NCBI GenBank assembly: GCA_022453515.1
Contig: JAJNNY010000141.1
Span: 1-25,126, forward strand
DNA: 25,126 nt
Direction: 5' to 3'
Source of the DNA: Astrocystis sublimbata
Taxonomy: Eukaryota > Ascomycota > Sordariomycetes > Xylariales > Xylariaceae
Every line of letters starts with the position of its first letter. The stretch's first letter is position 1. The position numbers were made by a program, and so were the translations under genes. This document shows, piece by piece, positions 7,558-17,973 of the stretch. Under the pieces are notes generated by a model. The model saw only the letters and a list, made by a program, of their open reading frames with translations. It was not told where the DNA came from and did no database searches.

Positions 7558-10295
7558 CATCTTGACTCTCGGTTCGGGGCTCGAGCTATTCCTGTTGGGA
7601 ACGGGCTTGTTCATCCTCGCTGGAGCTTGTTTCTCCGTTGTTTATACGAAGGCCTCCAAAAACAATGAAAACCCCAGCCTCATCCAGTCGTTGTGGTTAT
7701 TTTTCTATTCCTGCTTCCTCAAGCCGCACGAGGCTAGTGCCAAGGGCAATCAGCAGGATGCCCTTGAGAGTTTCTATAAGGCGCAGGCCGGCGCATATGA
7801 GTAAGTAGTTCGGAATGTGCATTCCCCCCAATTGTCAGAGGCACTGCTCTTGAATGCCACATGCTCATACAGATTCACGAGGCATTTCAAGAATGAGCCA
7901 CCTCTCCCTGTAAAAAGTAGTAGCTTTCTAACCTTTTCTCTAACAACAGCGCCACTCGAAAAGGGCTCCTCAGGGGCCGCGAGGACATGCTCGCGTTGGC
8001 AGCTGCACAACTTTCGTTGAAAGCGAAACTAGCTGACTCGAACGACAAAAAGAAGATATGGGTTGATGTACGGGACCATTTTTGGATATACGCCGCCATT
8101 TCGCTAACATAGATCATAGATTGGGGGTGGTACTGGCTGGAATATTGAAGCCATGGCCCAATTCATCGACGTACCGACCTTCTTCGATAGCGTATACCTA
8201 GTCGACTTCTCCCCTTCACTTTGTGACGTGGCTCGGAAGCGATTCGCTAGGTTGGGCTGGAAGAATGTGAAGATTGTTTGTCAAGATGCCAGGACTTTTC
8301 GTCTGGAAGATCACGAAGCAGTTCCCAACAGTGGTCGACCTCGCTCTCCTGAGGGGAGCTATTTCTCTCAGAATAACGCCAGACACCTCGGTGCCAACCT
8401 CGTTACAATGTCCTACAGTCTGTCAATGATTGTGAGTATCTCACCAAGCCTCCGTTTTACGTGTACTGATTATGTTGTAGCCTGACTACCACTCTGTGGT
8501 CGACTCCCTGGACTCGCTAGTAGCGCCAAGCGGCATTCTCGGAGTGGTGGATTTCTACGTTCAGTCTCGAGTCGATGTCAGCTTCAGGAACTACACTGGA
8601 GGTAGTATTGATCGACATGTTAACTTCATAGGAAGGACATTCTGGCGTGCCTGGTTCGATATTGACAGGGTAGCCCTCGAGCCTGGACGTCGTGATTATC
8701 TTGAGTACCGCTTCGGTACCGTCTTGAACGTCAACACACGCAACTATGTGCTAGGCGCAATCCCCTACTATATATGGCTAGGCGCACGAAAGCTGCCGCG
8801 TTCCTCATCCCTTCCACATGAGGTCGTCGAAAAGGTTGATGCGTTGGTTACCGAGTCACCCTATCTTGGCCCCTCCAATCACATAAACCAGCTGTCCCTC
8901 GCGGTAAACAGGGCTAGCCCAGAGATTCGCTCCAAGGCTTTCGATGCCGCCATCGTTAATCTCTGCTCGAACCTGCCGCTTCCCTCTTTTTTCTACCAAA
9001 ACCACCATTATCGGATATACTATGACGATCAGCTCAAGAAGCACACACAGTTCAACGATGAGTACATCTACGCGTTTACCTGGGAAGACACCCGCGTCGA
9101 TGAACGCATTTTGAAGCTTAAACCAGACGACGTCGTTCTTGCTATCACTAGCGCAGGCGACAATATTCTTTCATATGCGCTCCAGGGTCCTGCTAGAATC
9201 CACGCAGTTGACTTGAATCCTACTCAGAATCACCTACTGGAGCTCAAGGTCGCCGCGTATCAATCACTTGAATATGAAGATTTCTGGAAGATCTTTGGAG
9301 AAGGCAAACATCCCAATTTCCGCTCTCTCCTTATCACGAAGATATCACCTCACCTATCTAGCCGAGCATTCCAATACTGGCTGAGTAATCACCGCATCTT
9401 CACGAAGACCCAAGGGGGTCTCTATGACACTGGCGGTTCAAAGCACGGGATTCGTATCTTCCGTTGGATCACACGAGTCTTCGGGTGCCGGGCAGCCGTC
9501 AAAGACCTTCTCGCCGCCAGGACCCTCAACGAGCAGCGTGAGGTCTGGCGCAGTCGTGTGCGTCCCGCACTACTATCGCGTCTTGTGTCCAGGTTTGTAG
9601 TGAGCCAAGAGTCCTTCCTCTGGACTGCACTGGGTGTGCCAAAGAACCAGCTCGCAATTCTCGAGGCGGACCACGCAGTTTCCCCGGCCGTGTGCGGCCC
9701 AAACCCAACGGCCAAGAACACGCGCTCACATGCCATTTGGGAATACATGGTGAATACTCTTGACCCCATGGTAGAGTCGACACATATCGCTGCAGATAAC
9801 CCCTACTATCTCGTGTGTCTCGACGGCAAATTCTCCAGGCAATGCCATCCGGACTACCTATCGCTAAAGGCGCACACCCGACTCTCGCGACCGGAAGCGC
9901 TGGATAATCTACGCATCCACACAGACGAAATCGATGAGGTCCTCGCCCGCATGCGTCCTGGCACCTTAACAGTTGCCGTTGTCATGGATAGCATGGACTG
10001 GTTTGATCCAGGGTCCGACGCTGCGGCGTCGCAGATCACAAGGTTGAACCGCGCGCTTAAGATGGGTGGACGAGTCATGTTACGTTCAGCAGGGTTGAAG
10101 CCGTGGTATCTCAAGGAATTTTCGAGGCTTGGCTTTGTAACGAAGTGTATGGGGTCGCGAGAGGGGGGCGCTTGCATCGACCGTGTTAACATGTACGCTT
10201 CGTGTTGGATCTGCACAAAGCGGGAAAATCTTGCGCCGCCTACCCCGGATATGGAGTCGATGGGTAGTGTGGAAATATCATCCCTTGAGATCTGA
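7538..10295 (+). CDS. BTA1: Betaine lipid (DGTS) synthase, bifunctional BtaB-BtaA fusion
   Basis: Four exons (7538-7800, 7950-8067, 8120-8431, 8481-10295) encode about 835 aa. Introns are 149, 52 and 49 nt with donors GTAAGT, GTACGG and GTGAGT. The enzyme makes the phosphorus-free lipid diacylglyceryl-trimethylhomoserine from diacylglycerol and S-adenosylmethionine, probably at the ER. A hydrophobic segment at about residues 15-38 is a likely membrane anchor. The N-terminal half is a class I methyltransferase with motif I VDIGGGTGWNIE (about 126-137) and an acidic strand YLVDFSP, corresponding to the N-methylating BtaB part. The C-terminal half matches the 3-amino-3-carboxypropyl transferase BtaA (DUF3419), with FTWEDTRVDERIL (about 430-442), AITSAGDNILSYA (about 452-464) and HAVDLNPTQN (about 472-481). 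All joins keep frame and restore family sequence. It lies just outside the palindrome. Confidence 0.92.
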
Positions 10296-10964
10296 GACTG
10301 GACACTAGCACACTCAAAGGGTCTTGGTAATAAAAGAAGCTTACTATCAAAGTGGCTGGCTGGCGCAGAGAGAACGGCATACGGCCGAGATAATCAATAC
10401 CCTCATATTGAGTCCAACACCCTTGACTTCGATATGACTTGAAACTGAGCTGCTGCTTTATGGCGAGAAGACATGCTGTTCACACAAGTAAAAGTATCTA
10501 TTTGGTAAGTGCTAAAATGGTACTGTAACACAGAAACTAATTGTGCTTGACCCAGGTGTGTGGCTTTACTCGCGTAGTAAAACACATGCAATAACAATAG
10601 CGATAGCAACGCACCTTAACGCTTATAATATTTGGCAACGTTGTTTGCAAACCCCCAAGCGCGTTTTCTGGCCCAATGTAGGAACAACAACACCTATGGC
10701 GATTTTTCCCGCCCAAAACACTTCCTAGCTTGCTCACGTCTTGCTCACTGCTCGACCTGGATTTGCCGCAATACCACACACTGACATTGAATGTCCAACA
10801 ACGTTCTTTTTCTCTATAAAACCGCTTTCGTGTGATGCTTTTAGCAGCAGTTCTCCTATTGATAGGAAGTCACTGCAATGGGATGATCATGAGATTTCCC
10901 AAAGTCTGAGAGTCCTGCCTGTACTACTCAACACTGCCCGTGCAGCGTAGCAAAAGACGAGAAT
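10296..10964. other. Intergenic: BTA1 3' region and BTB gene promoter
   Basis: The first part is the probable 3' untranslated region of BTA1, with AATAAAAG near 10329. A TATAAA at 10815-10820 lies about 145 bp before the next start codon and is a plausible TATA box. I see no gene or RNA here. Confidence 0.55.
10815..10820 (+). promoter_or_regulatory. Candidate TATA box for the BTB/POZ gene
   Basis: TATAAA within TTCTCTATAAAACC, about 145 bp upstream of the ATG at 10965. Position and flanking pyrimidines are typical for a fungal promoter, but no other core element supports it. Confidence 0.4.
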
Positions 10965-12293
10965 ATGTCAGCCTTCGCCAGCAATATGTCCAATTTGACA
11001 AGTCGCCGCTCATCGAGTAGTAGCCACTGTTCGCACGCCAAGGTCACGCCGACAGTGGAAAAAGTCGATGCTCAATCCGACATGATGCTTATCGTTGGAA
11101 AGGAGGCGTGCACCGATCCATCCTGCAATGACGCAAAAGAGAACCGCGCAATCTGTTTCCAAGTTAACTCAACCGTCTTAGCAGGCGCCTCGCCACGTTT
11201 CGGGCTTGCCCTCTTGAGTCCTGGTGCAGAAGTGGTGAAGAATAGCATGAACTGGACAGTCAAATTTCCGAATGATAGCCCGCAAGCTATGCGCATCATG
11301 ATTCACATCCTCTACGGATATTACCCCAGCACAGCAGCAGACGAGCACATGCGTCTTGAGTTACTCGTTCAACTCACCATGATTGCCAACAAGTACGATC
11401 TCGTGCACAAACTCTCTACATGGCCTGCGCGGTGGATCCGGCAGATTGAGCCTTACTGGGCTGTTAGAGGATTCACCAGGCAACCAACAGAGGATCTGGA
11501 GTCGTTTCTCTGGATATTTTGGGTGCTTGGACACGAGCCTCTGTACACCTATATGCTGCTACAGATCGCCTTTCACAGCGGACTGGATGCCGTGGGTAAG
11601 CTCACAGACCCGGCTGGGAAGCTCTGCTTCACGAGCGAGGTCGGTGATGTTGCTGTGCCACCATGCGCGTTAGGTACGTCCTTTTTGGTTGAATATCGTC
11701 GAACTCCGCTGAGCCATGCTGACTTATGGCCGATTTACCATCTAGTCGAGGTCACCCAAGCGCGTATCGAGGTCCTCGAAATCATCACCAAGGAGGTCAG
11801 GCACACCCTCGACGGACATCTTTGCGGAGGACACAAGAGCAGCAGGCCCCAGTGTCGGCGAATGGACAGCCAAGATGATTCAGGCTGGCGCCGCAACGTA
11901 TTTGCATCTCTCGAGGGAATGCTTCAGGCTGAAGGGATCTGGCCGCTGTCAACCGCTTACGCGCTTACGGTGAGTCCAAGACGTCTCGTCGAGTTATTCC
12001 GCGCCAACCCCAACATCCCTTCGTTCCACCATCACCACGACGGCCGGTACTGTGATGCGAATGGTGCGTTTTGGAAGCGCATAGAGACGCTCCTTCGCGA
12101 AGTCAGACTCACGTTGTCAGCGGCGTCCGCCACGCACCTCGGCGAGCAGGCCGACAAGTCTGGACTTGCGAGTTATTTCGAGTCGAAACGGCCCGGTTTC
12201 AGCCCTACCAAAGGGAACTGGAACTTGCTGGAGATTCAGGCATTCCAGGAAAATATCACCAAAGCTGACTCTGGTGGCGCCGAGGCGCAGTAA
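10965..12293 (+). CDS. BTB/POZ domain protein
   Basis: The open frame reads 442 aa straight through. I prefer a spliced form of 418 aa (10965-11673 joined to 11746-12293), because 11674-11745 starts GTACGT, contains a GCTGAC branch-like motif, ends TCTAG, and is exactly 72 nt, so retention also stays in frame. After a Ser-rich N-terminus, residues about 37-135 fit the fungal BTB fold: MMLIVG, then FQVNSTVLAGASPRFGLAL (the usual hVPKAVLSARSPVF-like segment), then a segment ending MRIMIHILYGYYP and a helical MIANKYDLVHKL. Fungal proteins of this class form large lineage-specific families and may be nuclear or ubiquitin-ligase adaptors. The role here is unknown. The C-terminal part has a His-rich patch (FHHHHDGRY) and no domain I recognise. 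Confidence 0.8.
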   Translation: MSAFASNMSNLTSRRSSSSSHCSHAKVTPTVEKVDAQSDMMLIVGKEACTDPSCNDAKENRAICFQVNSTVLAGASPRFGLALLSPGAEVVKNSMNWTVKFPNDSPQAMRIMIHILYGYYPSTAADEHMRLELLVQLTMIANKYDLVHKLSTWPARWIRQIEPYWAVRGFTRQPTEDLESFLWIFWVLGHEPLYTYMLLQIAFHSGLDAVGKLTDPAGKLCFTSEVGDVAVPPCALGTSFLVEYRRTPLSHADLWPIYHLVEVTQARIEVLEIITKEVRHTLDGHLCGGHKSSRPQCRRMDSQDDSGWRRNVFASLEGMLQAEGIWPLSTAYALTVSPRRLVELFRANPNIPSFHHHHDGRYCDANGAFWKRIETLLREVRLTLSAASATHLGEQADKSGLASYFESKRPGFSPTKGNWNLLEIQAFQENITKADSGGAEAQ

Positions 12294-12520
12294 TGCGGAT
12301 GAATGCGATCACCTTTGCTACACTTGGTCTTTGGGCAATTGAGCATGGCCAAGTCGTCGATTGATTTTGCTGGGCAGTCTGGCAATGCTCTACTTACAGT
12401 AGTAGTAGATGTCAAGAAAATTATGTAATCGTAGACAAGGGTTTGACTCCTGCCAAGACGCTGCAACGGTCCCTCTTATTTAATCTTATCACCATCTCCA
12501 TCTCCATCTCTCCCATCATA
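12294..12520. other. Intergenic before the transposon
   Basis: Short AT-rich spacer after the BTB gene, ending in a CATCTCC-type pyrimidine-rich repeat and the left target-site duplication. No gene seen. Confidence 0.6.
12512..12520 (+). repeat. Left 9-bp target-site duplication
   Basis: CCCATCATA immediately before the left terminal inverted repeat, identical to 13199-13207. A tenth base does not match on either side. Confidence 0.9.
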
Positions 12521-13198
12521 CAAGTGCAATTCTGGAACGTTAGATTTTCGTAATGGGACGTTAAACTAGCATGTTTTCAGTTAGCCCGCCGCCATTCCTC
12601 TTTTGCTTCAAACTATACCAAATTTGTATGGGCCAAGGAGCAGGGTTCATACTTTAGCGGGAACTGCCAAAACCAACAGTCAGTAGCCTTCCTTTAGAAC
12701 GTAGGAATCGTCGGATCTGGTGTTTTTGACTGCAATAGCCACAAGACATGCGTTCCTAGGTATTTTTGGCTGTAAAAGCGAGCAATTAATAGAGAATGAA
12801 AAAGTGAGGCTAGAAATGATGGTATTTTGGTAGATTTTTGATGGGCGCTGGTGTTGTGGTGATGGTTAAAGTGTTGGTAGATTTATTGCGACGCATATGC
12901 GCTGTAATTACAGTGGATTTAGTGATTTTAGCCACTAGAGTTGGGCAGTTTAGCGCTATACTCCACTGTAATTACAGCGCACTTATGGCACATAGCGCGG
13001 TAGACATGTGTTTGTAAAGATTTCTCTCTAAAAATGTTGTAGCCTCATCATGAACACAAGGGTATGCTGACAAGTACATACAGATTTAGTGTAGCGTAGA
13101 GCATGGGGGTGTGGTACAGGGGTGTGGCCCACATTCTACTAGAAACATGCTAGTTTAACGTCCCATTACGAAAATCTAACGTTCCAGAATTGCACTTG
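12521..13198. mobile_element. Non-autonomous DNA transposon (MITE-like), complete
   Basis: A 56-bp terminal inverted repeat (12521-12576 and 13143-13198, starting CAAGTGCAATTCTGGAACGT) is perfectly complementary at both ends. It is flanked by an exact 9-bp direct repeat CCCATCATA at 12512-12520 and 13199-13207. The whole element is 678 bp with no coding capacity, so it must have been moved by a transposase in trans. A 9-bp target duplication with long terminal repeats points to the Mutator-like superfamily; hAT elements make 8 bp. Perfect ends and an intact duplication suggest a recent insertion. An inner hairpin lies at 12898-12981. Confidence 0.92.
12898..12981. repeat. Inner inverted repeat within the transposon
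   Basis: A perfect 20-bp inverted repeat (12898-12917 and 12962-12981) encloses 44 bp. Each half contains the self-complementary core CTGTAATTACAG. It could be a subterminal binding array, a structural hairpin, or the remnant of a smaller nested element. No target duplication flanks it. Confidence 0.8.
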
Positions 13199-13207
13199 CC
13201 CATCATA
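13199..13207 (+). repeat. Right 9-bp target-site duplication
   Basis: CCCATCATA immediately after the right terminal inverted repeat, identical to 12512-12520. Confidence 0.9.
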
Positions 13208-14750
13208 CCTAGTGTACCATCACGAAGCCAGCTCGGCCAGCTTCATACTGGTCTTGCATAAACGCCGTGCCGGGCGCTTGGACTGATATCGATGATGGGA
13301 TGGGATGATGATGATGATGCTTATTACTCAATCGAAATGTGTAATTGTACAGAGTGTTGGTGCCTCAGTTATTGGCACATCATTGTTTTGGAAGTAATTA
13401 CTGCACCATGAGGTAATCGTGCCAAGATCCAAGACAGAAACGCCCACTTCCAATTGGCGGCAGTCGGCCATCTCGCCCAGTGTGATGATGAACATTCGCG
13501 CTTAAAACGAGATGATGTATATAATCCTCCGGCTCGCATTTTGACAGGAGGAAAACAAACCGCGAGCGCCGACGTGTTCAGATGGTTTTAACCCGATTCC
13601 GCACAGATGCTGCACAATTTCCCAGGCCTGCCAGGTCGGGCGCTGGCCCTGCTGTTTTACAACCAGGGGTCGAAACACCCCTTTGTCTGGGCGCTGTCTC
13701 AACCCATCTCTTGACCCTCCATGCCTCCATGCCTCCATCCTCACTGCCGAGACTGCCCTCTTACACAGACAGCTGTCGCGACACTGGCCATGAGCCTCAA
13801 GTCACTTGACATGCGCTTTCGGCACACACTCTACTTCCTGACCCATCCGTGTCTAGACCCTCATTTGTCACGATTGACCAATGTTATGCGAATTTGGCCG
13901 GCCAGCTCAAGCGTTCAGTTCGTCGATGCCAATGTGCCAGCGGTAACCGCACACACCGGCAGTTCTTGCGAGCATTTAGTCTTTTATCTCCAAACCCCCG
14001 TCCATACATCGTCTTAAGCGTACATGATATATAATATACCACACCCCGGTCCAAAACGACGTCTAGACTAGGCGCGTCTTGCGTGTGTGTATGCCCTCTC
14101 TCGCCTCTCTCGCTTCTGTCCTGTCCAGGACTCTCTCTACCAGACCCATACCTACCGAACCCTGCTCGTGACATGCCTCCCTCGTGCTAGCAGTTTCAAC
14201 TCTATTCCTAGCCCTGGACAGCCACGGACTTGCGGTACACTTACGTTCTTTTCTTCTACTCTCTTACCCACCGTGTCGAGTGTTCCTCTCCTTCAGTGAG
14301 CTGATGTTTTCTCCGAGGCATCGGTCATTCTTCTCGATTCTGTTTCTATTCTCGTCGCTTCGCGCCGTTTGATGTTTGGAAGGTGGTGCTATCGCTCGTT
14401 TTAGTCACCCCAAACGCCTCTCTCCATCTCTCACCACCCACTCAACTCATCCTCGAACCCGGCAGTTGCACGAGGCAACCTTCGATTCTTCTTGCAGAGA
14501 AACGTTCCGGAATGCTCTCGCTCTCATATCCGTGACGTCGATCCTCGGAAAATACTCTCTTGTATTCTTTTCATACTTTCTTGCTGTGCATTCTCGGGTT
14601 GAGCCCATTCCATTCGTGAAAACGGCTGGTCTGTTTTTTATTATATTTCCTTGTTTATTACCAGCCATTGAACATATCGCACCCGCCGGGTCGCGAACGT
14701 AGTTTTAATAGGAGTTTTCTAAGGGCTGCTCGCTCTTACACTCGGTCAAA
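13208..14750. other. Long gene-poor stretch upstream of the secreted protein gene
   Basis: About 1.5 kb without a convincing gene. A GAT microsatellite is at 13304-13318. From about 14080 to 14480 the plus strand is strongly pyrimidine-rich (CTCTCTCG-type tracts), as in promoters and long 5' leaders of well-expressed fungal genes. The open frames here (up to 108 codons) are low-complexity translations of these tracts. Confidence 0.55.
13304..13318 (+). repeat. GAT microsatellite
   Basis: Five consecutive GAT units, preceded by imperfect GATGG units from 13291. Confidence 0.8.
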
Positions 14751-16181
14751 ATGAAGGCGTCATACTCTGGGTTATTCGTGTTGGCGCTTGGTACTATACC
14801 AGCACAGGTGCGTATCATCATTATCGTTGTCCTCCCCGATGAGTTGGAATTTTGACGGGTAGCAGGCCGACACATCCAGAATATATAATCAAAAGCGCTC
14901 GTTCTTCTCGGACCTGTTGGAAAAGCTCAAGGGCATCAAAGATGGCATCGGTGGTGATGAAGGGGCAGGTGGTGGTGGGGAGGGCATCACCGAGACCGTT
15001 CGACACACCATCACCGTCGGCGGCGGCGGCCTAGGCGATATCTTCAACACCAGTATGCCCACCGTGACGGCCACGGTTACAGTTACTGAGGGCGCTGCTG
15101 AAGTCGGAGAGTAGGTCTAGCCCGCGTCTCCTGACATATGGTAAACACACAATTCTAACCCAGACCAGGCCAGTAACGGTCACCACAACGATGATGCAGC
15201 TCATCGCATGTGGTACGGCTTTCGGCATCCCTATTCCTGAGGCCGAGGCCTCATCCATCGCCTCATCTGTCGCCTCGGTCGTCTCGACCGGTCTCGCAGG
15301 ACTGTCCTCTTCTTCAGCAGCAGCCATCACATCCACGCCGCCGATCATGACATCCGTGGACTCGACACCGGCTATCAGCAGCACCAGCTCCATACGTACG
15401 ATATATCTCTCGGCTGTTAGTTAGGAGCAATTGACTAACATGAAATTAATTAGCGATCATTGCTGTGCCTTCACCATCGACTTCATCAGTGCCACCGCCG
15501 CCGCCGCCACCGCCGCCGCCACCACCACCAGAGCCCAGCACCTCGAGCTCCGCGGCCCCTATCGAGACCAGCAGCTCCGAAGCCTCGGTCCCTGCGACAA
15601 CCTCGGCTGCTATCGAGACCAGCGCTCCCGTTGAAACCAGCACCCCCGAGGTCTCAGTGCCGCCAACGACCTCGGCCGCCGTAGAGTCCAGCACCTCCGA
15701 GGAGGTCATCTCAACATCGAGTTCCGAGCCAGCCGTCGAAGACCCAGCAACCAGCACTTCAGCCGCCGAAGTAGAGACCACCTCGTCCGAAGCGCCCGAA
15801 GTCACGTCCACCGAGGAGCCCGCAGTCGGCGAATCCTCCATCGCGCTTCCCAACGACGACCCGACGACCACGGCAGACGCGGATGCTGGAGCTTCTTCCA
15901 TCGCACTACCCAATGACGACCCAACTACGACCACGGCCGCCGACTCAGGGGCAGGTGCTTCGTCCATCGCCCTACCGCTCGACGACCTGCCGACGGCGAC
16001 CGCGCAGACCTCGATCGCACAGCTGCCCGTGCAGGCGACGGCTGCGCCAGACGTCCAGCTTGCGCCTGCGATGCCCGCGGGGCCGACAGCGACGAGCTTT
16101 GCGGGCGCCAACGAGGGCGCGCCGATTGATTTCGACGGCATCAACCTGAACTCGGCCATTGACCTCGGCCCTATTGCGTGA
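14751..16181 (+). CDS. Secreted Ser/Thr/Pro-rich low-complexity protein
   Basis: Four exons (14751-14807, 14866-15110, 15169-15395, 15454-16181) give 418 aa. Each intron is 58 nt; the third has a GACTAAC branch point. The N-terminus MKASYSGLFVLALGTIPAQA is a clear signal peptide. A dibasic KR about ten residues into the mature part could be a Kex2 site. Residues about 28-100 include a short charged helix (SDLLEKLKGIKDGI) and Gly-rich stretches. From about 100 the protein is Ser/Thr/Ala-rich, with 13 consecutive prolines (190-202), alternating ETS/TSTSA segments, and three imperfect copies of a SSIALPNDDPTTT unit. Heavy O-glycosylation is expected. No hydrophobic C-terminal tail is visible, so a GPI anchor is unlikely. 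I do not recognise the family; a cell-wall or extracellular role is an inference. Confidence 0.8.
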
Positions 16182-16809
16182 TCTACCTGGTGATAGGTGG
16201 CAGGCAGTCAGAGCGGAAAGAGGTATTTGGAGGGATGGCGATGAGAGGATATGAGCACGCAACGTGTAAAATGAAAGCCTCGTGTTTTTTTGGTTTATAT
16301 ATTATATGTCTTAAGTATGTCTATACGTCAAAGATGTTTGTTGTTAGAAAGTCGATTCCTGTGATGATGAGCATCGCAATTAAACACCCTGGTGGAACCT
16401 ATGTCTTTTCTTTCTCTTTGGTTAGCTACGTAATACAATAAATATCAGTGAATTGACCTCTTACGGTAGAAGAAGCTTGCTGGCCAACGAAAGCAGTTGC
16501 AATTAAAGATGTCGTGTTCAAGGGCTGGTGTTCCGACAAGGTAGGTATTTGGAGTGGTGGATTAACGTGACACCCAAAGATCAAACACTACCTGTTTAAG
16601 ATTCTTAGTCATGGAGTTGACGGCTGTGAAGATCGACGGTTGTGAGGGGCTATCTTGAATGTAGCCAAACTTTTAGTTAGGGGTATCATAAATGCAGCGT
16701 TCCTCTCTTCGAGGCAAGTGCCCCAAAACGCCAATTACCATGGTCCGTCTATATATGCATATGGGTGCTCTATGGGATGAGAACTAAGACGTGTGCGAAG
16801 GTAGATAGA
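16182..16809. other. Intergenic between convergent genes
   Basis: This is the shared 3' region of the secreted protein gene (plus strand) and RNase P p30 (minus strand). It contains AT-rich stretches with AATAAATA near 16438 and nothing that looks like a gene. Confidence 0.6.
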
Positions 16810-17973
16810 TCACGCATTTGCCACACTGCCATCTGCTTGTTTATTACGCAGAGCGGCCTTCAGCTTCTTTGCCTGACGCTTTCTCATCGGCGGTTCTTCG
16901 CCCTCGCCTGCCGGTGTCGTATTTTCGTTCACATGCGTAGGAGCCGGATTGTTGGTCCCGTCGCCAGTCTTCCTCTTCTTGGCGCCGTTGTTGTTCATGT
17001 CTTGGTTCTTATTCTTCTTGCCCTTCTTGTCCTGGGGTTTTCCTAAAGCCACTTGCGCACTGCCATCGCCCGCCTCGGCCATCTCGACATCGGCTTTCTC
17101 GCGATCTGCATGACCGACTATGTTCACGACGCCCCTGAAACCGCTGCGCTTCAGCCCCTCGTTGACGACGACCCCGCGTGGTAAAGGACCGATCCCCTCG
17201 GTGGCGCGATCTGACGACAGGCCCCACACGTTCAGCAGATTCAGCACGTCGGCGGGCGCACGCAAGCCCAACACCGACTTCGCCTCGCTGCTTATGATGA
17301 TGCCGCGGCCGCGAGTGGCACGGATCAAGGACGATACGTTGCCGATAAAGGTAGCGCGAGCGCGCGCGTCGACAATTGTCCCCGCGCCTCCAGTGTGACC
17401 TCCACTACCGCCGCCGCCGCCGCCGTCCTTGGAACCCTTAGACCCCAGGATGTGCGCGGGGGCTGGCCCTTGCAGGACCTGGGAGTAACACACCTCGAAG
17501 CGGACTCCACGCGCCACGGCGGCCATGCATGGCTTCGGGCGCAAGGTGAAGGGCTGACGCACGGTCAGGTCGAGCGATATGATGGATATTTCGTCGAGCT
17601 TCAAGCAGGCAGACTGGAAGCTGTCGTCGGTCACGGGGCGCACGGCTAGGATGTCGTAGGCGGAAACGAGCTGCGGCAGTCTATGGTTCTGCGCGGATTC
17701 GCTCAAGACGAGGGTTGCGCGGCGCAAAATGGTGGGGAGTTTGGGCTGTACTGTGGAGGGTGATGTTGATGAGGAGGAAGAGATGACGGTGGCGGTGGCG
17801 GAGGGTGGATCATATATGGGGAGCGGATTCGTGACGATTGGCGGCACGGGGGCGCCGATGGTGTGGTTCAGGGCGACGACGTCGTAGCCCAGCGATGCGC
17901 TGAAGCGGAGGGTGCGCTCGAGGTCGGCGGCGCTCGTGTTGGGTGACCACGCGATGTTGAGGTCGTAGAGCAT
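16810..17973 (-). CDS. RPP1: RNase P/MRP protein subunit p30 (Rpp1/RPP30)
   Basis: An intronless frame gives 387 aa from the ATG at 17973. The frame continues 18 codons upstream (to 18027), but MLYDLNIAWSP is the family start. The protein is a shared subunit of nuclear RNase P and RNase MRP, which mature tRNA 5' ends and rRNA. The PHP-like TIM-barrel fold is recognisable: MLYDLNI at the start, SLGYDVVALNH (about 28-38), TLVLSE, YDILAVRPVTDDSFQSAC, DEISIISLDL, then GVRFEVCYSQ and a conserved region ending GIIISSEAK and VLNLLNVWGLS. A Gly-rich insertion (about 184-199) interrupts the barrel. The C-terminal 100 residues are a basic, disordered tail with KKGKKNKN, KKRKTG and RKRQAKKLKAAL, a likely nuclear or nucleolar signal and RNA-binding tail. 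Confidence 0.9.
   Translation of the reverse strand: MLYDLNIAWSPNTSAADLERTLRFSASLGYDVVALNHTIGAPVPPIVTNPLPIYDPPSATATVISSSSSTSPSTVQPKLPTILRRATLVLSESAQNHRLPQLVSAYDILAVRPVTDDSFQSACLKLDEISIISLDLTVRQPFTLRPKPCMAAVARGVRFEVCYSQVLQGPAPAHILGSKGSKDGGGGGGSGGHTGGAGTIVDARARATFIGNVSSLIRATRGRGIIISSEAKSVLGLRAPADVLNLLNVWGLSSDRATEGIGPLPRGVVVNEGLKRSGFRGVVNIVGHADREKADVEMAEAGDGSAQVALGKPQDKKGKKNKNQDMNNNGAKKRKTGDGTNNPAPTHVNENTTPAGEGEEPPMRKRQAKKLKAALRNKQADGSVANA

Noticed and set aside
14808..15453. Three introns of exactly 58 nt as possible introner-type elements
   Set aside because: Their sequences show no similarity beyond splice signals, so equal length looks like coincidence.
15446..16159. 237-codon minus-strand frame opposite the secreted protein
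   Set aside because: It is the mirror of the low-complexity Ser/Thr/Pro codons of the real exon; Gly/Ala/Val-rich antisense frames are expected there.
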